Shown: positions 54,210-63,201 of the stretch, one piece after another
Position numbering within the stretch: the stretch's first letter is position 1
Layout of the letters: each line of letters starts with the position of its first letter
Source of the DNA: Mycolicibacterium litorale
GTDB lineage: Bacteria; Actinomycetota; Actinomycetes; Mycobacteriales; Mycobacteriaceae
Direction: 5' to 3'
Length of the DNA stretch: 64,000 nucleotides
Assembly: GCA_002007745.1 (NCBI GenBank)
Contig: CP019882.1
Coordinates: 2,356,001-2,420,000 of the forward strand
Position numbers and translations under genes: made by a program
The notes under the pieces: generated by a model
Seen by the model: the letters and a program-made list of their open reading frames with translations, nothing else
Told to the model about the DNA's origin: nothing
Databases searched by the model: none

Positions 54210-54949
54210 CTACGCCCACCGCGCGCGAGGCCGAGCTCGCCACCGCCCTGAGCGCCCTGCGCGAGCGTCTGGCCCGGGCCGCCGAGGCGGCCGGCCGCGA
54301 TGTCGCCGGGATCGCGCTTTTGCCCATCACCAAGTTCTTCCCGGCCACCGATGTGGCCATCCTCTGGGGTCTGGGCTGCCGCAGCTTCGGTGAGTCCCGC
54401 GAGCAGGAGGCCTCGGCCAAGATCGCCGAGTTCGGCGACCTCACCGGCGGCGATGCGCACTGGCACATGGTCGGCCAGATCCAGCGCAACAAGGCGAAAG
54501 CCGTTGCGGCGTGGGCGGACACCGTGCACTCGTTGAGTACATCGAAGGTCGCGGCCGCGCTCGACCGCGGCGCCCAGCACGCCATCGAGGAGGGACGGCG
54601 GACCGAGCCGGTCCGGGTGTTCATCCAGATCAGCCTGGATGGAGACACCTCGCGCGGCGGCGTGGACATCGCCGATCCCGGCGCGGTCGACGAGCTGTGT
54701 GACGAGGTCGCCGCAGCGGCGGGCCTGCGACTGGTCGGGCTGATGGCGGTCCCTCCGCTGGGTGCTGACGCCGACACCGCATTCGCTGCGCTGGCCGCCG
54801 AACACCTGCGGGTGCAGGCCAATCACCCCGACGCGACGGAGCTGTCGGCGGGGATGTCCGGTGATCTGGAAGCCGCCGTGCGACACGGTTCGACCTGTGT
54901 GCGTGTCGGTACAGCCCTTATGGGAAAACGTCCTCTAACGTCTCCCTGA
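54206..54949 (+). CDS. YggS/PLPBP-family pyridoxal-phosphate homeostasis protein
   Basis: PLP-binding TIM-barrel protein of 247 residues without known catalysis; family members buffer PLP and amino-acid pools. The PLP lysine is in LLPITKFFPATDV (about residue 44), followed by FGESREQEASAK and HMVGQIQRNKAK, and the phosphate-binding region SAGMSGDLEAAVRHGSTCVRVGTALMG. ATG overlaps the pgeF stop by four bases. Lies between ftsZ and sepF as in other mycobacteria. Confidence 0.92.
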   Translation: MTTPTAREAELATALSALRERLARAAEAAGRDVAGIALLPITKFFPATDVAILWGLGCRSFGESREQEASAKIAEFGDLTGGDAHWHMVGQIQRNKAKAVAAWADTVHSLSTSKVAAALDRGAQHAIEEGRRTEPVRVFIQISLDGDTSRGGVDIADPGAVDELCDEVAAAAGLRLVGLMAVPPLGADADTAFAALAAEHLRVQANHPDATELSAGMSGDLEAAVRHGSTCVRVGTALMGKRPLTSP

Positions 54950-55013
54950 GTAGTCACTCCAGTCACATCTTCATCACAGACACCGCACTTCACGCTTTCA
55001 GAAGGGTCCAGCG

Positions 55014-55697
55014 ATGAGCACTCTCCACAAGGTCAAGGCCTACTTCGGTATGGCTCCGATGGACGACTATGACGACGAGTACTACGACGACGACGATCGC
55101 GGTGCCGGCCGCGGTGGATATGCGCGCCGCAGTGAGCGATTCGCCGACGACGAATACGAGCGTGGCCCGCGCTACGAAGACCGCGATCCGCGTGCCGGTA
55201 GAGAGTACGAGGACATCCGCGACCCACGCGAGGCTGACTACCCGCCGACCGGCGGATTCCGCGGTGGCTACGCCGACGAACCGCGGTTCCGTCCGCGCGA
55301 ATTCGACCACCCGCACGACATGCCGCGGTCGCGGTTCGGCTCGTTGCGTGGCTCGACTCGTGGCGCCCTGGCGATGGACCCTCGCCGGATGGCCGAGTTG
55401 TTCGAGGCGGGCAGCCCGCTGTCGAAGATCACCACGCTGCGCCCCAAGGATTACAGCGAGGCTCGCACCATCGGCGAGCGCTTCCGCGACGGTCAGCCGG
55501 TGATCATGGACCTGGTGTCCATGGACAACGCCGACGCCAAGCGACTGGTGGACTTCGCCGCCGGCCTGGCCTTCGCGCTGCGCGGATCGTTCGACAAGGT
55601 GGCCACCAAGGTGTTCCTGCTGTCGCCGGCCGATGTCGACGTCAGTGCCGAGGAGCGTCGCCGGATCGCCGAGGCGGGCTTCTACAGCTACCAGTGA
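55014..55697 (+). CDS. sepF: Cell division protein SepF
   Basis: FtsZ-interacting membrane-anchoring protein of 227 residues. N-terminal amphipathic helix ([15 protein letters not shown]), an acidic, Tyr/Arg-rich disordered linker (about 18-120), and the C-terminal SepF core ([32 protein letters not shown]...) that dimerises and binds the FtsZ tail. Ribosome site AGAAGGG. Essential in mycobacteria, which lack FtsA. Confidence 0.95.
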   Translation: MSTLHKVKAYFGMAPMDDYDDEYYDDDDRGAGRGGYARRSERFADDEYERGPRYEDRDPRAGREYEDIRDPREADYPPTGGFRGGYADEPRFRPREFDHPHDMPRSRFGSLRGSTRGALAMDPRRMAELFEAGSPLSKITTLRPKDYSEARTIGERFRDGQPVIMDLVSMDNADAKRLVDFAAGLAFALRGSFDKVATKVFLLSPADVDVSAEERRRIAEAGFYSYQ

Positions 55698-55809
55698 CCG
55701 GGCCGAGTGCTGCCGCCTCGGTCTATGGGTAGGCTGACGACGTCGCGCTGGCCGCAAACCAGCGATGTCGGCAATGTCACATCCGCTGTTGATTAAGGAC
55801 CGGCTCTAG

Positions 55810-56109
55810 TTGTCGCTGTTCTTCGAAATCCTTGGCTTCGCGCTGTTCGTCTTCTGGCTGCTGCTGATCGCCCGGGTCGTCGTCGAGTTCATCCGTTCGT
55901 TCAGCCGAGACTGGCACCCGCGCGGGTTCACCGTCGTCGTCCTGGAGGTGATCATGACGGTGACCGACCCGCCGGTGAAGCTGTTACGTCGCCTGATCCC
56001 GCAGCTGACCATCGGTGCCGTGCGATTCGACCTGTCGATCATGGTGCTGCTGCTGGTCGCGTTCATCGGGATGCAACTGGCCTTCAACGCCGCCAACGCG
56101 GCGGCCTGA
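55810..56109 (+). CDS. YggT-family membrane protein
   Basis: A 99-residue protein with two transmembrane helices (about 5-25 and 68-90) and the YggT-type loop LEVIMTVTDPPVKLLRRLIPQL. A role in membrane or cell-shape processes is suggested by linkage; function is not established. The TTG start (LFFEILGFALF) is the only reasonable start codon in frame. A 231-base gap follows before wag31. Confidence 0.9.
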   Translation: MSLFFEILGFALFVFWLLLIARVVVEFIRSFSRDWHPRGFTVVVLEVIMTVTDPPVKLLRRLIPQLTIGAVRFDLSIMVLLLVAFIGMQLAFNAANAAA

Positions 56110-56269
56110 CCGGCGGTTCCGGCGGCGGCGTACTGTATCGCACCGAGGGGCGCATCACCACGAGGCGCGCCGCGGCTGTGGCGCCAAAAAGTTGAAATTC
56201 ACTCTTAATTATCGGTCTCCGGGGCGACCGGCGGTTCTGGTGTGACAGGATGGACGCCAGTTACAGTAC

Positions 56270-56300
56270 GGAACGACGTAGGTTAGACGCGTTCTACACT
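56270..56300 (+). promoter_or_regulatory. Candidate wag31 promoter: ECF-type GGAAC-N15-CGTT overlapping a TACACT -10
   Basis: GGAAC at 56270-56274 and CGTT at 56290-56293 are separated by 15 bases, close to the SigE/SigH consensus in mycobacteria. TACACT at 56295-56300 would also serve as a vegetative -10. The wag31 ATG follows 40 bases downstream. A chance match cannot be excluded. Confidence 0.35.
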
Positions 56301-56340
56301 TTGCAGACCGGTTAGACCGTCCAGACTCGAGGGGCAGATG

Positions 56341-57153
56341 ATGCCGCTTACACCGGCCGACGTGCACAATGTGGCGTTCAGCAAGCCGCCCATCGGTAAG
56401 CGTGGCTATAACGAGGACGAGGTTGACGCCTTCCTCGACCTGGTGGAGAACGAACTGACGCGCCTCATCGAGGAGAATTCCGATCTGCGTCAGCGGGTCT
56501 CGGAGCTCGATCAGGAGTTGGCCGGCGCGCGCGCCGGTGGCGCCGTGTCGCAGCCCACCCAGGCGATCCCGCTGTACCAGCCTGAACCGGAGCCCGAGCC
56601 CACACCCGCGCCGGCGCCTGCCCCGCAACCGGCCCCGAGCCCGGCGGCCAGCGAGGAGCAGGCCATCAAGGCCGCCCGCGTGCTGGCCCTGGCCCAGGAC
56701 ACCGCTGACCGGCTCACCGGAACCGCCAAGGCGGAGGCCGACAAGCTGCTGGCCGACGCGCGGGCCAACGCCGACCAGATCCTGTCGGAAGCGCGCCACA
56801 CCGCCGAGACCACGGTGGCTGACGCCAAGCAGCGTGCCGACGCGATGCTCAGCGACGCGCAGACCCGCTCCGAGACCCAGCTGCGGCAGGCTCAGGAGAA
56901 GGCTGATGCGTTGCAGGCCGACGCCGAGCGCAAGCACTCCGAGATCATGGGCACCATCAATCAGCAGCGCACCGTCCTCGAAGGACGCCTCGAGCAGTTG
57001 CGGACGTTCGAGCGCGAGTACCGCACCCGGCTCAAGACCTACCTGGAGTCGCAGCTCGAAGAGCTGGGTCAGCGTGGGTCGGCCGCTCCGGTGGATTCCG
57101 GCGCCAACAGTGACGGCGGCGGGTTCAACCAGTTCAGCCGGGGCAACAACTAA
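56341..57153 (+). CDS. wag31: Polar growth/division scaffold Wag31 (DivIVA)
   Basis: Coiled-coil polar scaffold of 270 residues that directs tip growth. The DivIVA lipid-binding domain ([40 protein letters not shown]) is at the N-terminus, then a Pro-rich linker (about 80-105) and a long coiled coil (about 110-245). The second of two adjacent ATGs was chosen as the better-spaced start after GAGGGGC; using the first adds one Met. Linker sequence QPTQAIPLY resembles the region with the PknA/B-phosphorylated Thr of M. tuberculosis. Confidence 0.97.
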   Translation: MPLTPADVHNVAFSKPPIGKRGYNEDEVDAFLDLVENELTRLIEENSDLRQRVSELDQELAGARAGGAVSQPTQAIPLYQPEPEPEPTPAPAPAPQPAPSPAASEEQAIKAARVLALAQDTADRLTGTAKAEADKLLADARANADQILSEARHTAETTVADAKQRADAMLSDAQTRSETQLRQAQEKADALQADAERKHSEIMGTINQQRTVLEGRLEQLRTFEREYRTRLKTYLESQLEELGQRGSAAPVDSGANSDGGGFNQFSRGNN

Positions 57154-57213
57154 AGTCCTCGTCGGGCTGGCGCGGCCTGGAACCATGTGCTCTGAGCAGC
57201 CGGAGGGTGATCG

Positions 57214-57780
57214 ATGCTGATCGTTGCGCTGGTGCTGGCGGTGATCGGCCTCGCGGCCCTGGTCACTGCCGTCGTCACCAGCAACGAGCTGGTCGCGTGG
57301 GTATGCATCGCGGCCAGCGTGATCGGTGTGATCTTGCTGATTGTCGACGCGATCCGCGAGCGCCAGAATCGGCGGGTCGACGAGGCCGCCCCGGCGGCGG
57401 CCGCCGAGCCCGCTACGGACACGGAATCTTCCAGCACCGCCGAGACCATCGCGTACTCCGAGACCGATGAGACGGTCGACTCGACGTATTCGACCTTCGA
57501 CGCCGAGTACCCCGATGACGACGTCGCCGCCGACGATGCCGTCGCCGCGGACCTGCCCGCCGAGCCGGTGTCCGAGGAATCCGAGGCCGAATCGACGGAG
57601 ACGGCCGCCGATGACGAGCCCGGCGAGTTCGAGCCCGGTGAGTCCGAGGTTGTCGAGTCCGAGGTTGTCGAGTCGGGGGCCGACGAGGAACCCGACTCCG
57701 TCGAGGCCCAGACCGGCGAGTCCGAGGAGACCCCGGACGCCGAGGCGGACACGTCGTCCGACTCGCCCGGCCCACGCTGA
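57214..57780 (+). CDS. Membrane protein with long acidic tail (Rv2144c-like)
   Basis: A 188-residue protein with two N-terminal hydrophobic helices (about 1-25 and 28-48) followed by RERQNRRVD and about 130 residues of highly acidic, Glu/Asp/Ser-rich low-complexity sequence. Part of the tail is a DNA-level direct duplication (ESEVVESEVVESG). ATG preceded by GGAGGG. The fold and function are unknown; position after wag31 matches an uncharacterised M. tuberculosis protein. Confidence 0.83.
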   Translation: MLIVALVLAVIGLAALVTAVVTSNELVAWVCIAASVIGVILLIVDAIRERQNRRVDEAAPAAAAEPATDTESSSTAETIAYSETDETVDSTYSTFDAEYPDDDVAADDAVAADLPAEPVSEESEAESTETAADDEPGEFEPGESEVVESEVVESGADEEPDSVEAQTGESEETPDAEADTSSDSPGPR

Positions 57781-57872
57781 CCCCTGATTCGTTTCGATCC
57801 CTGCCACTCGGGCAATCCAGCGCGCCTGCGGCTCCGAATCCCTGGATGAACGCACCGGGACACGAGAGGGAC

Positions 57873-59255
57873 ATGGGCATCCGAATGGGGATCGAATACG
57901 CCAGCGTCGTCGACCATCCGCTTGACGAGGTTTTCGATTGGCACACCCGGCCGGGAGCCATGCGACGGTTGGTGCCGCCGTGGCAGCCCATGCGGGTCGT
58001 GGCCGAAACCGAGTCACTGGCTGACGGGCGAGCTGTCCTGGGTCTGCCGGGCGGATTGCGCTGGATCGCCCGCCACGATCCCTCGGGTTACGACCCGCCA
58101 CACCAGTTCGTCGATGTGCTGTCCTCGGATGGCCTGTTGACGTTGCCGCCGCGTCTCATCGGCTGGTGGCGCCATACTCACCGGTTCAGTGCCGCCGGGC
58201 CGGGAGCGACTCGCGTGCACGACCAGGTCGACACCACGGTTCCGGGCGCCGCGCTGCGGTCGACGTTCGCCTACCGGCACCGCCAGCTCGCCGACGACCT
58301 GGCCGCCCACCGTGATGCCGAGCAGGCCGGTGCAGGCCGACTGGCCGTCGCGGTCACCGGCTCGTCCGGTCTGGTGGGCACCGCGCTGACCGCGCTGTTG
58401 ACCACCGGCGGCCACCGGGTGATCCGGCTGGTCCGCCGCGACCCGGCCCGACCCGACGAACGGCGTTGGGAGCCAAGCGATCCCGCGGCCGACCTACTGG
58501 CCGGGGTGGATGCCGTCGTGCACCTGGCCGGTGCGTCCATTGCGGGCCGGTTCACCGATGCCCACCGGGCGGCGATCCGCCAGTCCAGGGTCGAGCCCAC
58601 TCGGCGGCTGGCGGAGTTGGCGGCCGCGGCGGGGCCCGGCCTGCGCGCGTTCGTCAGCGCCTCGGCGGTCGGCATCTACGGCTACGACCGCGGCGACGCC
58701 GTGCTGTGCGAAGACAGCACCCGCGGTGACGGCTTCCTGGCCGACGTGGTCGCCGACTGGGAAGCGGCGACGACACCGGCCGCCGATGCGGGGGTACGCA
58801 CGGTCACGGTGCGCACCGGCATCGTCCAGGCGGCGGCCGGCGGCACGCTGCGGCTGCTGCGCCCGCTGTTCGCCGCCGGCCTGGGCGGCCGGCTGGGCAG
58901 CGGTAAGCAGTGGCTGTCTTGGATCGGCCTGGACGACCTGCTCGACATCTACTACCGCGCCGTCTACGACACGAGACTGGCCGGTCCGGTCAACGCCGTC
59001 GGTCCCAACCCGGTGCGCAACAGCGAGTACACCAGGGTGCTGGCCGCCACCCTGCACCGGCCGGCGCTGCTGCCAGTGCCGTCGATCGGCCCGCGGGTGC
59101 TGCTCGGCGGGCAGGGTGCGCGTGAGCTGGCCGAAGCCGACCAGCGAGTGCTCCCCACCAAGCTGCAGGGGCTCGGGCACCGGTTTCGCCACCCGACCGT
59201 CGGTGACGCGCTGGCCCACCAGCTCGGCCACGACCCGGCGCCGGGCGTGCTCTAA
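57873..59255 (+). CDS. SRPBCC domain fused to SDR-type NAD(P)-epimerase (TIGR01777 family)
   Basis: About 460 residues. The first about 150 (IEYASVVDHPLDEVFDWHTRPGAMRRLVPPW...) form an SRPBCC/START-like domain; then a Rossmann SDR of the TIGR01777/SulA-like group begins (VAVTGSSGLVGTALTALL), with SASAVGIYGYDRGD as the active-site Ser/Tyr region and GRLGSGKQWLSWIGLDDLLDIYY near the end. Substrate unknown. Start at ATG 57873 after GAGAGGG; ATGs at 57846 and 57885 are alternatives. Its last four bases overlap the convergent pyruvate-kinase-like gene. Confidence 0.86.
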   Translation: MGIRMGIEYASVVDHPLDEVFDWHTRPGAMRRLVPPWQPMRVVAETESLADGRAVLGLPGGLRWIARHDPSGYDPPHQFVDVLSSDGLLTLPPRLIGWWRHTHRFSAAGPGATRVHDQVDTTVPGAALRSTFAYRHRQLADDLAAHRDAEQAGAGRLAVAVTGSSGLVGTALTALLTTGGHRVIRLVRRDPARPDERRWEPSDPAADLLAGVDAVVHLAGASIAGRFTDAHRAAIRQSRVEPTRRLAELAAAAGPGLRAFVSASAVGIYGYDRGDAVLCEDSTRGDGFLADVVADWEAATTPAADAGVRTVTVRTGIVQAAAGGTLRLLRPLFAAGLGGRLGSGKQWLSWIGLDDLLDIYYRAVYDTRLAGPVNAVGPNPVRNSEYTRVLAATLHRPALLPVPSIGPRVLLGGQGARELAEADQRVLPTKLQGLGHRFRHPTVGDALAHQLGHDPAPGVL

Positions 59256-61108
59256 AGCGGGGCCGCCCGCCAGGAGTGCAGGCTGCGCAGCAGGGAATTC
59301 TTCTTGTATTCGTGCCCGGCCATCCGGCCGAGAATGTCGTCGAGTGTGACGACCGCGTCGGCGATGTAGGGGCCCTTGTTCAGCATCACGCATTCAGCGC
59401 GTTCGGCCATTGCGGCGTCACTGATTTCGGCGCGTGACGGTAAGCCGGTGTTGGCCAGCTGCTCGAGCACCTGGGTCGCCCAGATCACCGGCAGGTGGGC
59501 CGCTTCGCACAGCCACAGGGTCTCCTCCTGCAGCTCGGCCATGCGCTCGTAGCCGGTCTCCACGGCCAGGTCACCGCGAGCGATCATTACACCGACCCGG
59601 TTGCGCCGCATCGCGGTCAACATCAGTTGCGGCAGTTGCTCGAAGGCCTGCCGGGTTTCGATCTTGAGCACCACACCGAGCTCGGAGTCGCCGAGCCGGC
59701 CCAGCTCTTCGAATAGCCGGATCACGTCGGCGGGTTCGCGCACGAACGACAGTTGGACGAAGTCGGCCAACTCGGTCACCACGGCCAGATCGGCCAAGTC
59801 CTTGTCGGTCAGCGCCGAGATCGGCAGATCGGTGTCGGGCACGTTGATTCCCTTGGCCGAGCGCAGCTTCGCGGTGCCGTGTGGGGGATGGTCGATGCGC
59901 ACGTCCAGGCTGTCCGAGGCGACGGCGACCACTTCGCCGCCGAGCTTGCCGTCGTCGAAGAAGATGCGTTCGCCGATCTCGGCGTTGTCGAACACCTCCG
60001 GCAGCGTGCACCCGATTCGCGGCGGTTGGTCGTCGTCCACCGGAGCGGGCGTGCAGTCGCGGGTCAGCCGCAGGATGTCACCGGCCGCCAGTCGGAGGTA
60101 TTGCTCGACCGCGGGCAATTCGCCAACCTCGGTTTCGTCCTTCCCGGCCAGCCCTTTCCCCGAGTCGCTTCGCTCCTGCCCGCCGGCGGCGACCACAACT
60201 GTTCCGGTGCCCACGTACGTGGTCTTCTCAGTGGTCACCACGAATCCGCCGGGTGCCGCGGCCGCCAGCAGCAGGCGCCGCTTGGATCCACGGGTGTCCC
60301 GCAGTACCAGTTCGTCGCCTTCGGCGCGGCGCGCCAACCACTCGGCGTCGACCGGCAGCGTCGTCAGGCCGGGCTCGGGCGGTCGGGCCGGGCGTCGGGC
60401 GCTGGTCAACCAGCCGCGGGCGGCGGCCACCACCTGACCCTGCGCGGTGCGGGTCGGCCGCAGCCGCACCACCCGAGGGCCGGACTCCAGTGGGCCGGTG
60501 CGCAGCTTCGGCCCGGCCAGGTCCATCGCGACCAGGCACGGCCGTCCGGCGCTGGCGGCGGCCGAACGCACGTTGGCGGCCATCGCTTTCCACGCGATCG
60601 CGTCGTCGTGGGCGCAGTTGATCCGGGCGACGCGCATGCCGGCGTCGACGAGGGTGCGCACCAGGGCGATATCGGTGGCCGCCTCCGAGGGCAAGGTGAC
60701 CATGATCCGGGCGGCGCGGTCGTCGGCGGCCCTGCCCAGCAGTTCGGTGGCGTTGCGTTCCAGCAGCCGCGCGCCCTCGTCGACGTCGACGACAACATGG
60801 TCACCGGGGTTCCAGCCGTGACCGCGCATGGCCGCGATCGCGGCCGACACGCGCCGCAGGGTGGCCTGCACATGGGCTTCGCTGCGCCCCAACGACGACA
60901 GCCCGAATTCGGCCAGTCGCTGCTGCAGGTCTCGCAGGTCGACCTGGCGAATGGCCCAGTAGTGCACTAAATTCGTTGCACTGCAACGATTCTCGGCAGC
61001 GACTGGGTCGGTCCACGGCCGCCATCGCGATTCTGCGTCGGTCAGCCGCCCCAGCAGGGCGTCGACTTCACCCTGCAAGCGGTCCAGCTCTTCAGTGGCG
61101 GCGGACAT
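59252..61108 (-). CDS. Pyruvate-kinase-like protein with N-terminal extension and no C-terminal domain
   Basis: A 618-residue protein. Residues 1-125 have no match I recognise (helical, His/Arg rich). From about 130 the pyruvate kinase barrel is clear: RINCAHDDA (for RxNxSHG), AMDLAGPKLRTG, KGINVPDTDLPISALTDKDLADL, DFVQLSFVREPAD, VLKIETRQAF (catalytic Lys and metal Glu), MIARGDLAVETGYE (metal Asp), and WATQVLEQLA. The SGETAxGxYP segment reads LNKGPYIAD, and the C-terminal allosteric domain is missing. It diverges from the hydrogenase operon over 125 bases. It may use PEP or a related phosphate rather than act as the housekeeping enzyme. Confidence 0.85.
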   Translation of the reverse strand: MSAATEELDRLQGEVDALLGRLTDAESRWRPWTDPVAAENRCSATNLVHYWAIRQVDLRDLQQRLAEFGLSSLGRSEAHVQATLRRVSAAIAAMRGHGWNPGDHVVVDVDEGARLLERNATELLGRAADDRAARIMVTLPSEAATDIALVRTLVDAGMRVARINCAHDDAIAWKAMAANVRSAAASAGRPCLVAMDLAGPKLRTGPLESGPRVVRLRPTRTAQGQVVAAARGWLTSARRPARPPEPGLTTLPVDAEWLARRAEGDELVLRDTRGSKRRLLLAAAAPGGFVVTTEKTTYVGTGTVVVAAGGQERSDSGKGLAGKDETEVGELPAVEQYLRLAAGDILRLTRDCTPAPVDDDQPPRIGCTLPEVFDNAEIGERIFFDDGKLGGEVVAVASDSLDVRIDHPPHGTAKLRSAKGINVPDTDLPISALTDKDLADLAVVTELADFVQLSFVREPADVIRLFEELGRLGDSELGVVLKIETRQAFEQLPQLMLTAMRRNRVGVMIARGDLAVETGYERMAELQEETLWLCEAAHLPVIWATQVLEQLANTGLPSRAEISDAAMAERAECVMLNKGPYIADAVVTLDDILGRMAGHEYKKNSLLRSLHSWRAAPL

Positions 61109-61158
61109 ACTTCGCGACGCTAGTCACGTCAGGTTGCGATCAGGTGAACGATTGGGGG

Positions 61159-61197
61159 CATGTGACTTTAGGCCTTTGAGCTCGTCGGCCAAAGGCC
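61159..61197. promoter_or_regulatory. DosR-like box and inverted repeat in front of hydrogenase operon
   Basis: The sequence TGTGACTTTAGGCCTTTGA (61161-61179) resembles the DosR dormancy box (consensus GGGACTTNNGGCCCT type palindrome), and an overlapping inverted repeat GGCCTTTG (61171-61178)/CAAAGGCC (61190-61197) may form a second half-site. In M. smegmatis the homologous group 3b hydrogenase is hypoxia-induced. The site is in the 125-base divergent promoter region shared with the pyruvate-kinase-like gene, so both could respond. Confidence 0.5.
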
Positions 61198-61233
61198 CAT
61201 GCGGAGCCAGCGATCCTGGACGACGATACCTGC

Positions 61234-62349
61234 ATGGCAACCAGCGACGCCGTCGTCTTGGACAGCGCGGGCCTGCACCGGCTGGTCGACGAACTGCGCG
61301 GCAGGGGCTACCGCGTGGTTGGCCCCACCCTGCGGGACAACGCGATCGTGCTCGCCGAACTCGACGGCGCCGACGACCTGCCCTACGGCTGGGGGGTCGA
61401 CGTGGCGCCCGGCACGTACACGCTGCGCCGTCGGGAGGATCGGGCCGCGTTCGGGCACTCGTCGGGCCCCCAGTCCTGGAAGCAGTTCTTGCATCCGCCG
61501 CGAAAGAAGCTGTGGTCGTGCGGACCGGACGGGGTCGATTCCGCCGCCGAGCCGGAGCCGCGTTATGCGTTCCTCGGGGTGCGGGGGTGTGACCTGGCCG
61601 CCATGGGCGTCCTCGACCGGGTGCTGTCGGGCGGCGAACACCCCGATGGCTCGTATGTCGGTCGGCGCCGGCAGGTCTTCGTGGTGGCCGTCAACTGCAC
61701 CGAGCCGGGCCGGCTGTGCTTCTGTGCGTCGATGGCGACCGGGCCGGCCTGCCGCGGCGGCTACGACCTGGTGCTGACCGAGCGAGCCGACGGTGCCGAA
61801 CTCGACTACGTCGTCGAGGCGGGCAGCCCAGCGGGGGCCGAGGTGCTGGCTGCCGTGCCGCAGCGCGCCGCCGATCTGGCCGAGGTCAGCGCGGCGGCGG
61901 ATGCGGTCGTGGCCGCGGGCACCCGGATGGGTCGCCGCATGCCGGACGGTGATCTGCGCCAACTGCTGATCGAGTCGCGGGAGTCACCGCATTGGGCCGA
62001 CGTGGCCAACCGCTGCCTGACCTGCGGAAACTGCACCATGGTGTGCCCCACCTGTTTCTGCACCAGTACCGCCGATGTCACTGACCTCGCCGGCGAGCAC
62101 GCCGAACGCTGGATGGAGTGGGCGTCGTGCTTCGAACTAGATTTCACCTTTGTCCACGAGGGTCCGGTGCGCCGATCCGGCCCGTCGCGTTACCGGCACT
62201 GGCTGACCCACAAGCTGTCCAGTTGGCACGATCAGTTCGGTACGTCGGGGTGCGTGGGTTGTGGACGCTGTATCGCGTGGTGTCCCACCGGGATCGACAT
62301 CACCGAAGAGATGGCCACCTTCGCCCGGCTGGCGGACGACAATGACTGA
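61234..62349 (+). CDS. hyhB: Group 3b [NiFe]-hydrogenase, iron-sulfur electron-transfer subunit (HyhB/HydB)
   Basis: Beta subunit of a bidirectional cytoplasmic NAD(P)-linked hydrogenase, 371 residues. Two ferredoxin-type 4Fe-4S motifs near the C-terminus: CLTCGNCTMVCP with an additional CFC (about residue 262 on) and CVGCGRCIAWCP (about 339). The N-terminal part includes RGCDLAAMGVLDRVL and VAVNCTEPGRLCFC. Its stop overlaps the hyhG ATG. Homologous to the beta subunits of sulfhydrogenases; sulfur reduction is not implied in a mycobacterium. Confidence 0.93.
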   Translation: MATSDAVVLDSAGLHRLVDELRGRGYRVVGPTLRDNAIVLAELDGADDLPYGWGVDVAPGTYTLRRREDRAAFGHSSGPQSWKQFLHPPRKKLWSCGPDGVDSAAEPEPRYAFLGVRGCDLAAMGVLDRVLSGGEHPDGSYVGRRRQVFVVAVNCTEPGRLCFCASMATGPACRGGYDLVLTERADGAELDYVVEAGSPAGAEVLAAVPQRAADLAEVSAAADAVVAAGTRMGRRMPDGDLRQLLIESRESPHWADVANRCLTCGNCTMVCPTCFCTSTADVTDLAGEHAERWMEWASCFELDFTFVHEGPVRRSGPSRYRHWLTHKLSSWHDQFGTSGCVGCGRCIAWCPTGIDITEEMATFARLADDND

Positions 62350-63201
62350 TTCGATGACCCGCGGCTGGGCGCCGCACTCCTCGGCGATGGCGCCGGTGCC
62401 GTATCGGGTGCGGTCTCGCGTCGCCGAAAACGCCGACTCGGTCACCCTGTGTCTGGAACCGACGGCCACCGAGCTGTCAGCACCGCGGCCGGGCGAGTTC
62501 ATGATGCTCTACGCCTTCGGTGTCGGCGAGGTCGCGATCTCTGTCAGCGGTGACCCGTCGGTCACCGACGGCACCATCACCCACACCATCCGCTCGGTCG
62601 GCGCGGTCAGCGCCGCGTTGTGTGCGGCACAGCCGGGAACCACCGTCGGGGTGCGTGGCCCGTTCGGCACCAGCTGGGGCTGGAGGACGCGGCGGGACGA
62701 GATTTGGTCATCGTCGCCGGCGGGGTCGGTCTGGCGCCGCTACGTCCGGTGGTGCTGGGGGCGCTGTCGGATCGGGACCGCTACGGCCGAGTCGTGGTGA
62801 TCGCCGGGGCCCGCGCCCAGCGGGACTTTCTCTACGGCCCGGAACTGCAACGCTGGCAGCAAGATTCACGCCTCGAGGTGCACGTGACCGTCGACGTCCC
62901 GATCCAGGGTTGGCCGGGGGAGACCGGGTTCGTCACCGAACCGCTGCACCGGCTGACGTTGATACCCGAGCGCGTGCGGGCGTTCCTGTGCGGGCCGGAG
63001 CCCATGATCCGCTTCGGCGCGGCGGCGCTGCTGGACAAGGCAGTCGCACCCACCGACATCCGGGTGTCGCTGGAGCGCAACATGCAGTGCGGCATCGGGT
63101 GGTGCGGCCACTGCCAGCTCGGCCCGCTGCTGGTGTGCCGCGACGGGCCGGTCGTCGGGTATGACGTGGCGCGACCACTTCTGGAAGTCAAGGAGCTCTG
63201 A
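62342..63201 (+). CDS. hyhG: Hydrogenase FAD/NAD(P)-binding subunit HyhG, broken by one-base frameshift
   Basis: Ferredoxin-NADP reductase-like subunit carrying electrons between the hydrogenase and NAD(P). The FAD-binding first half ([29 protein letters not shown]) reads in frame to [12 protein letters not shown]; the expected [25 protein letters not shown] continues in the next frame. One base restored in GGGG at 62676-62679 gives about 286 residues. The end has a 2Fe-2S ligand set, C-x4-C-x2-C-x7-C in [17 protein letters not shown]. The stop overlaps the hyhS ATG by one base. Confidence 0.9.

Noticed and set aside
56209..58101. A 630-codon open frame antisense to wag31 and the acidic membrane protein
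   Set aside because: Spans two confident genes and the gap between them, is low-complexity Gly/Leu/Arg, and has no domain or ribosome site.
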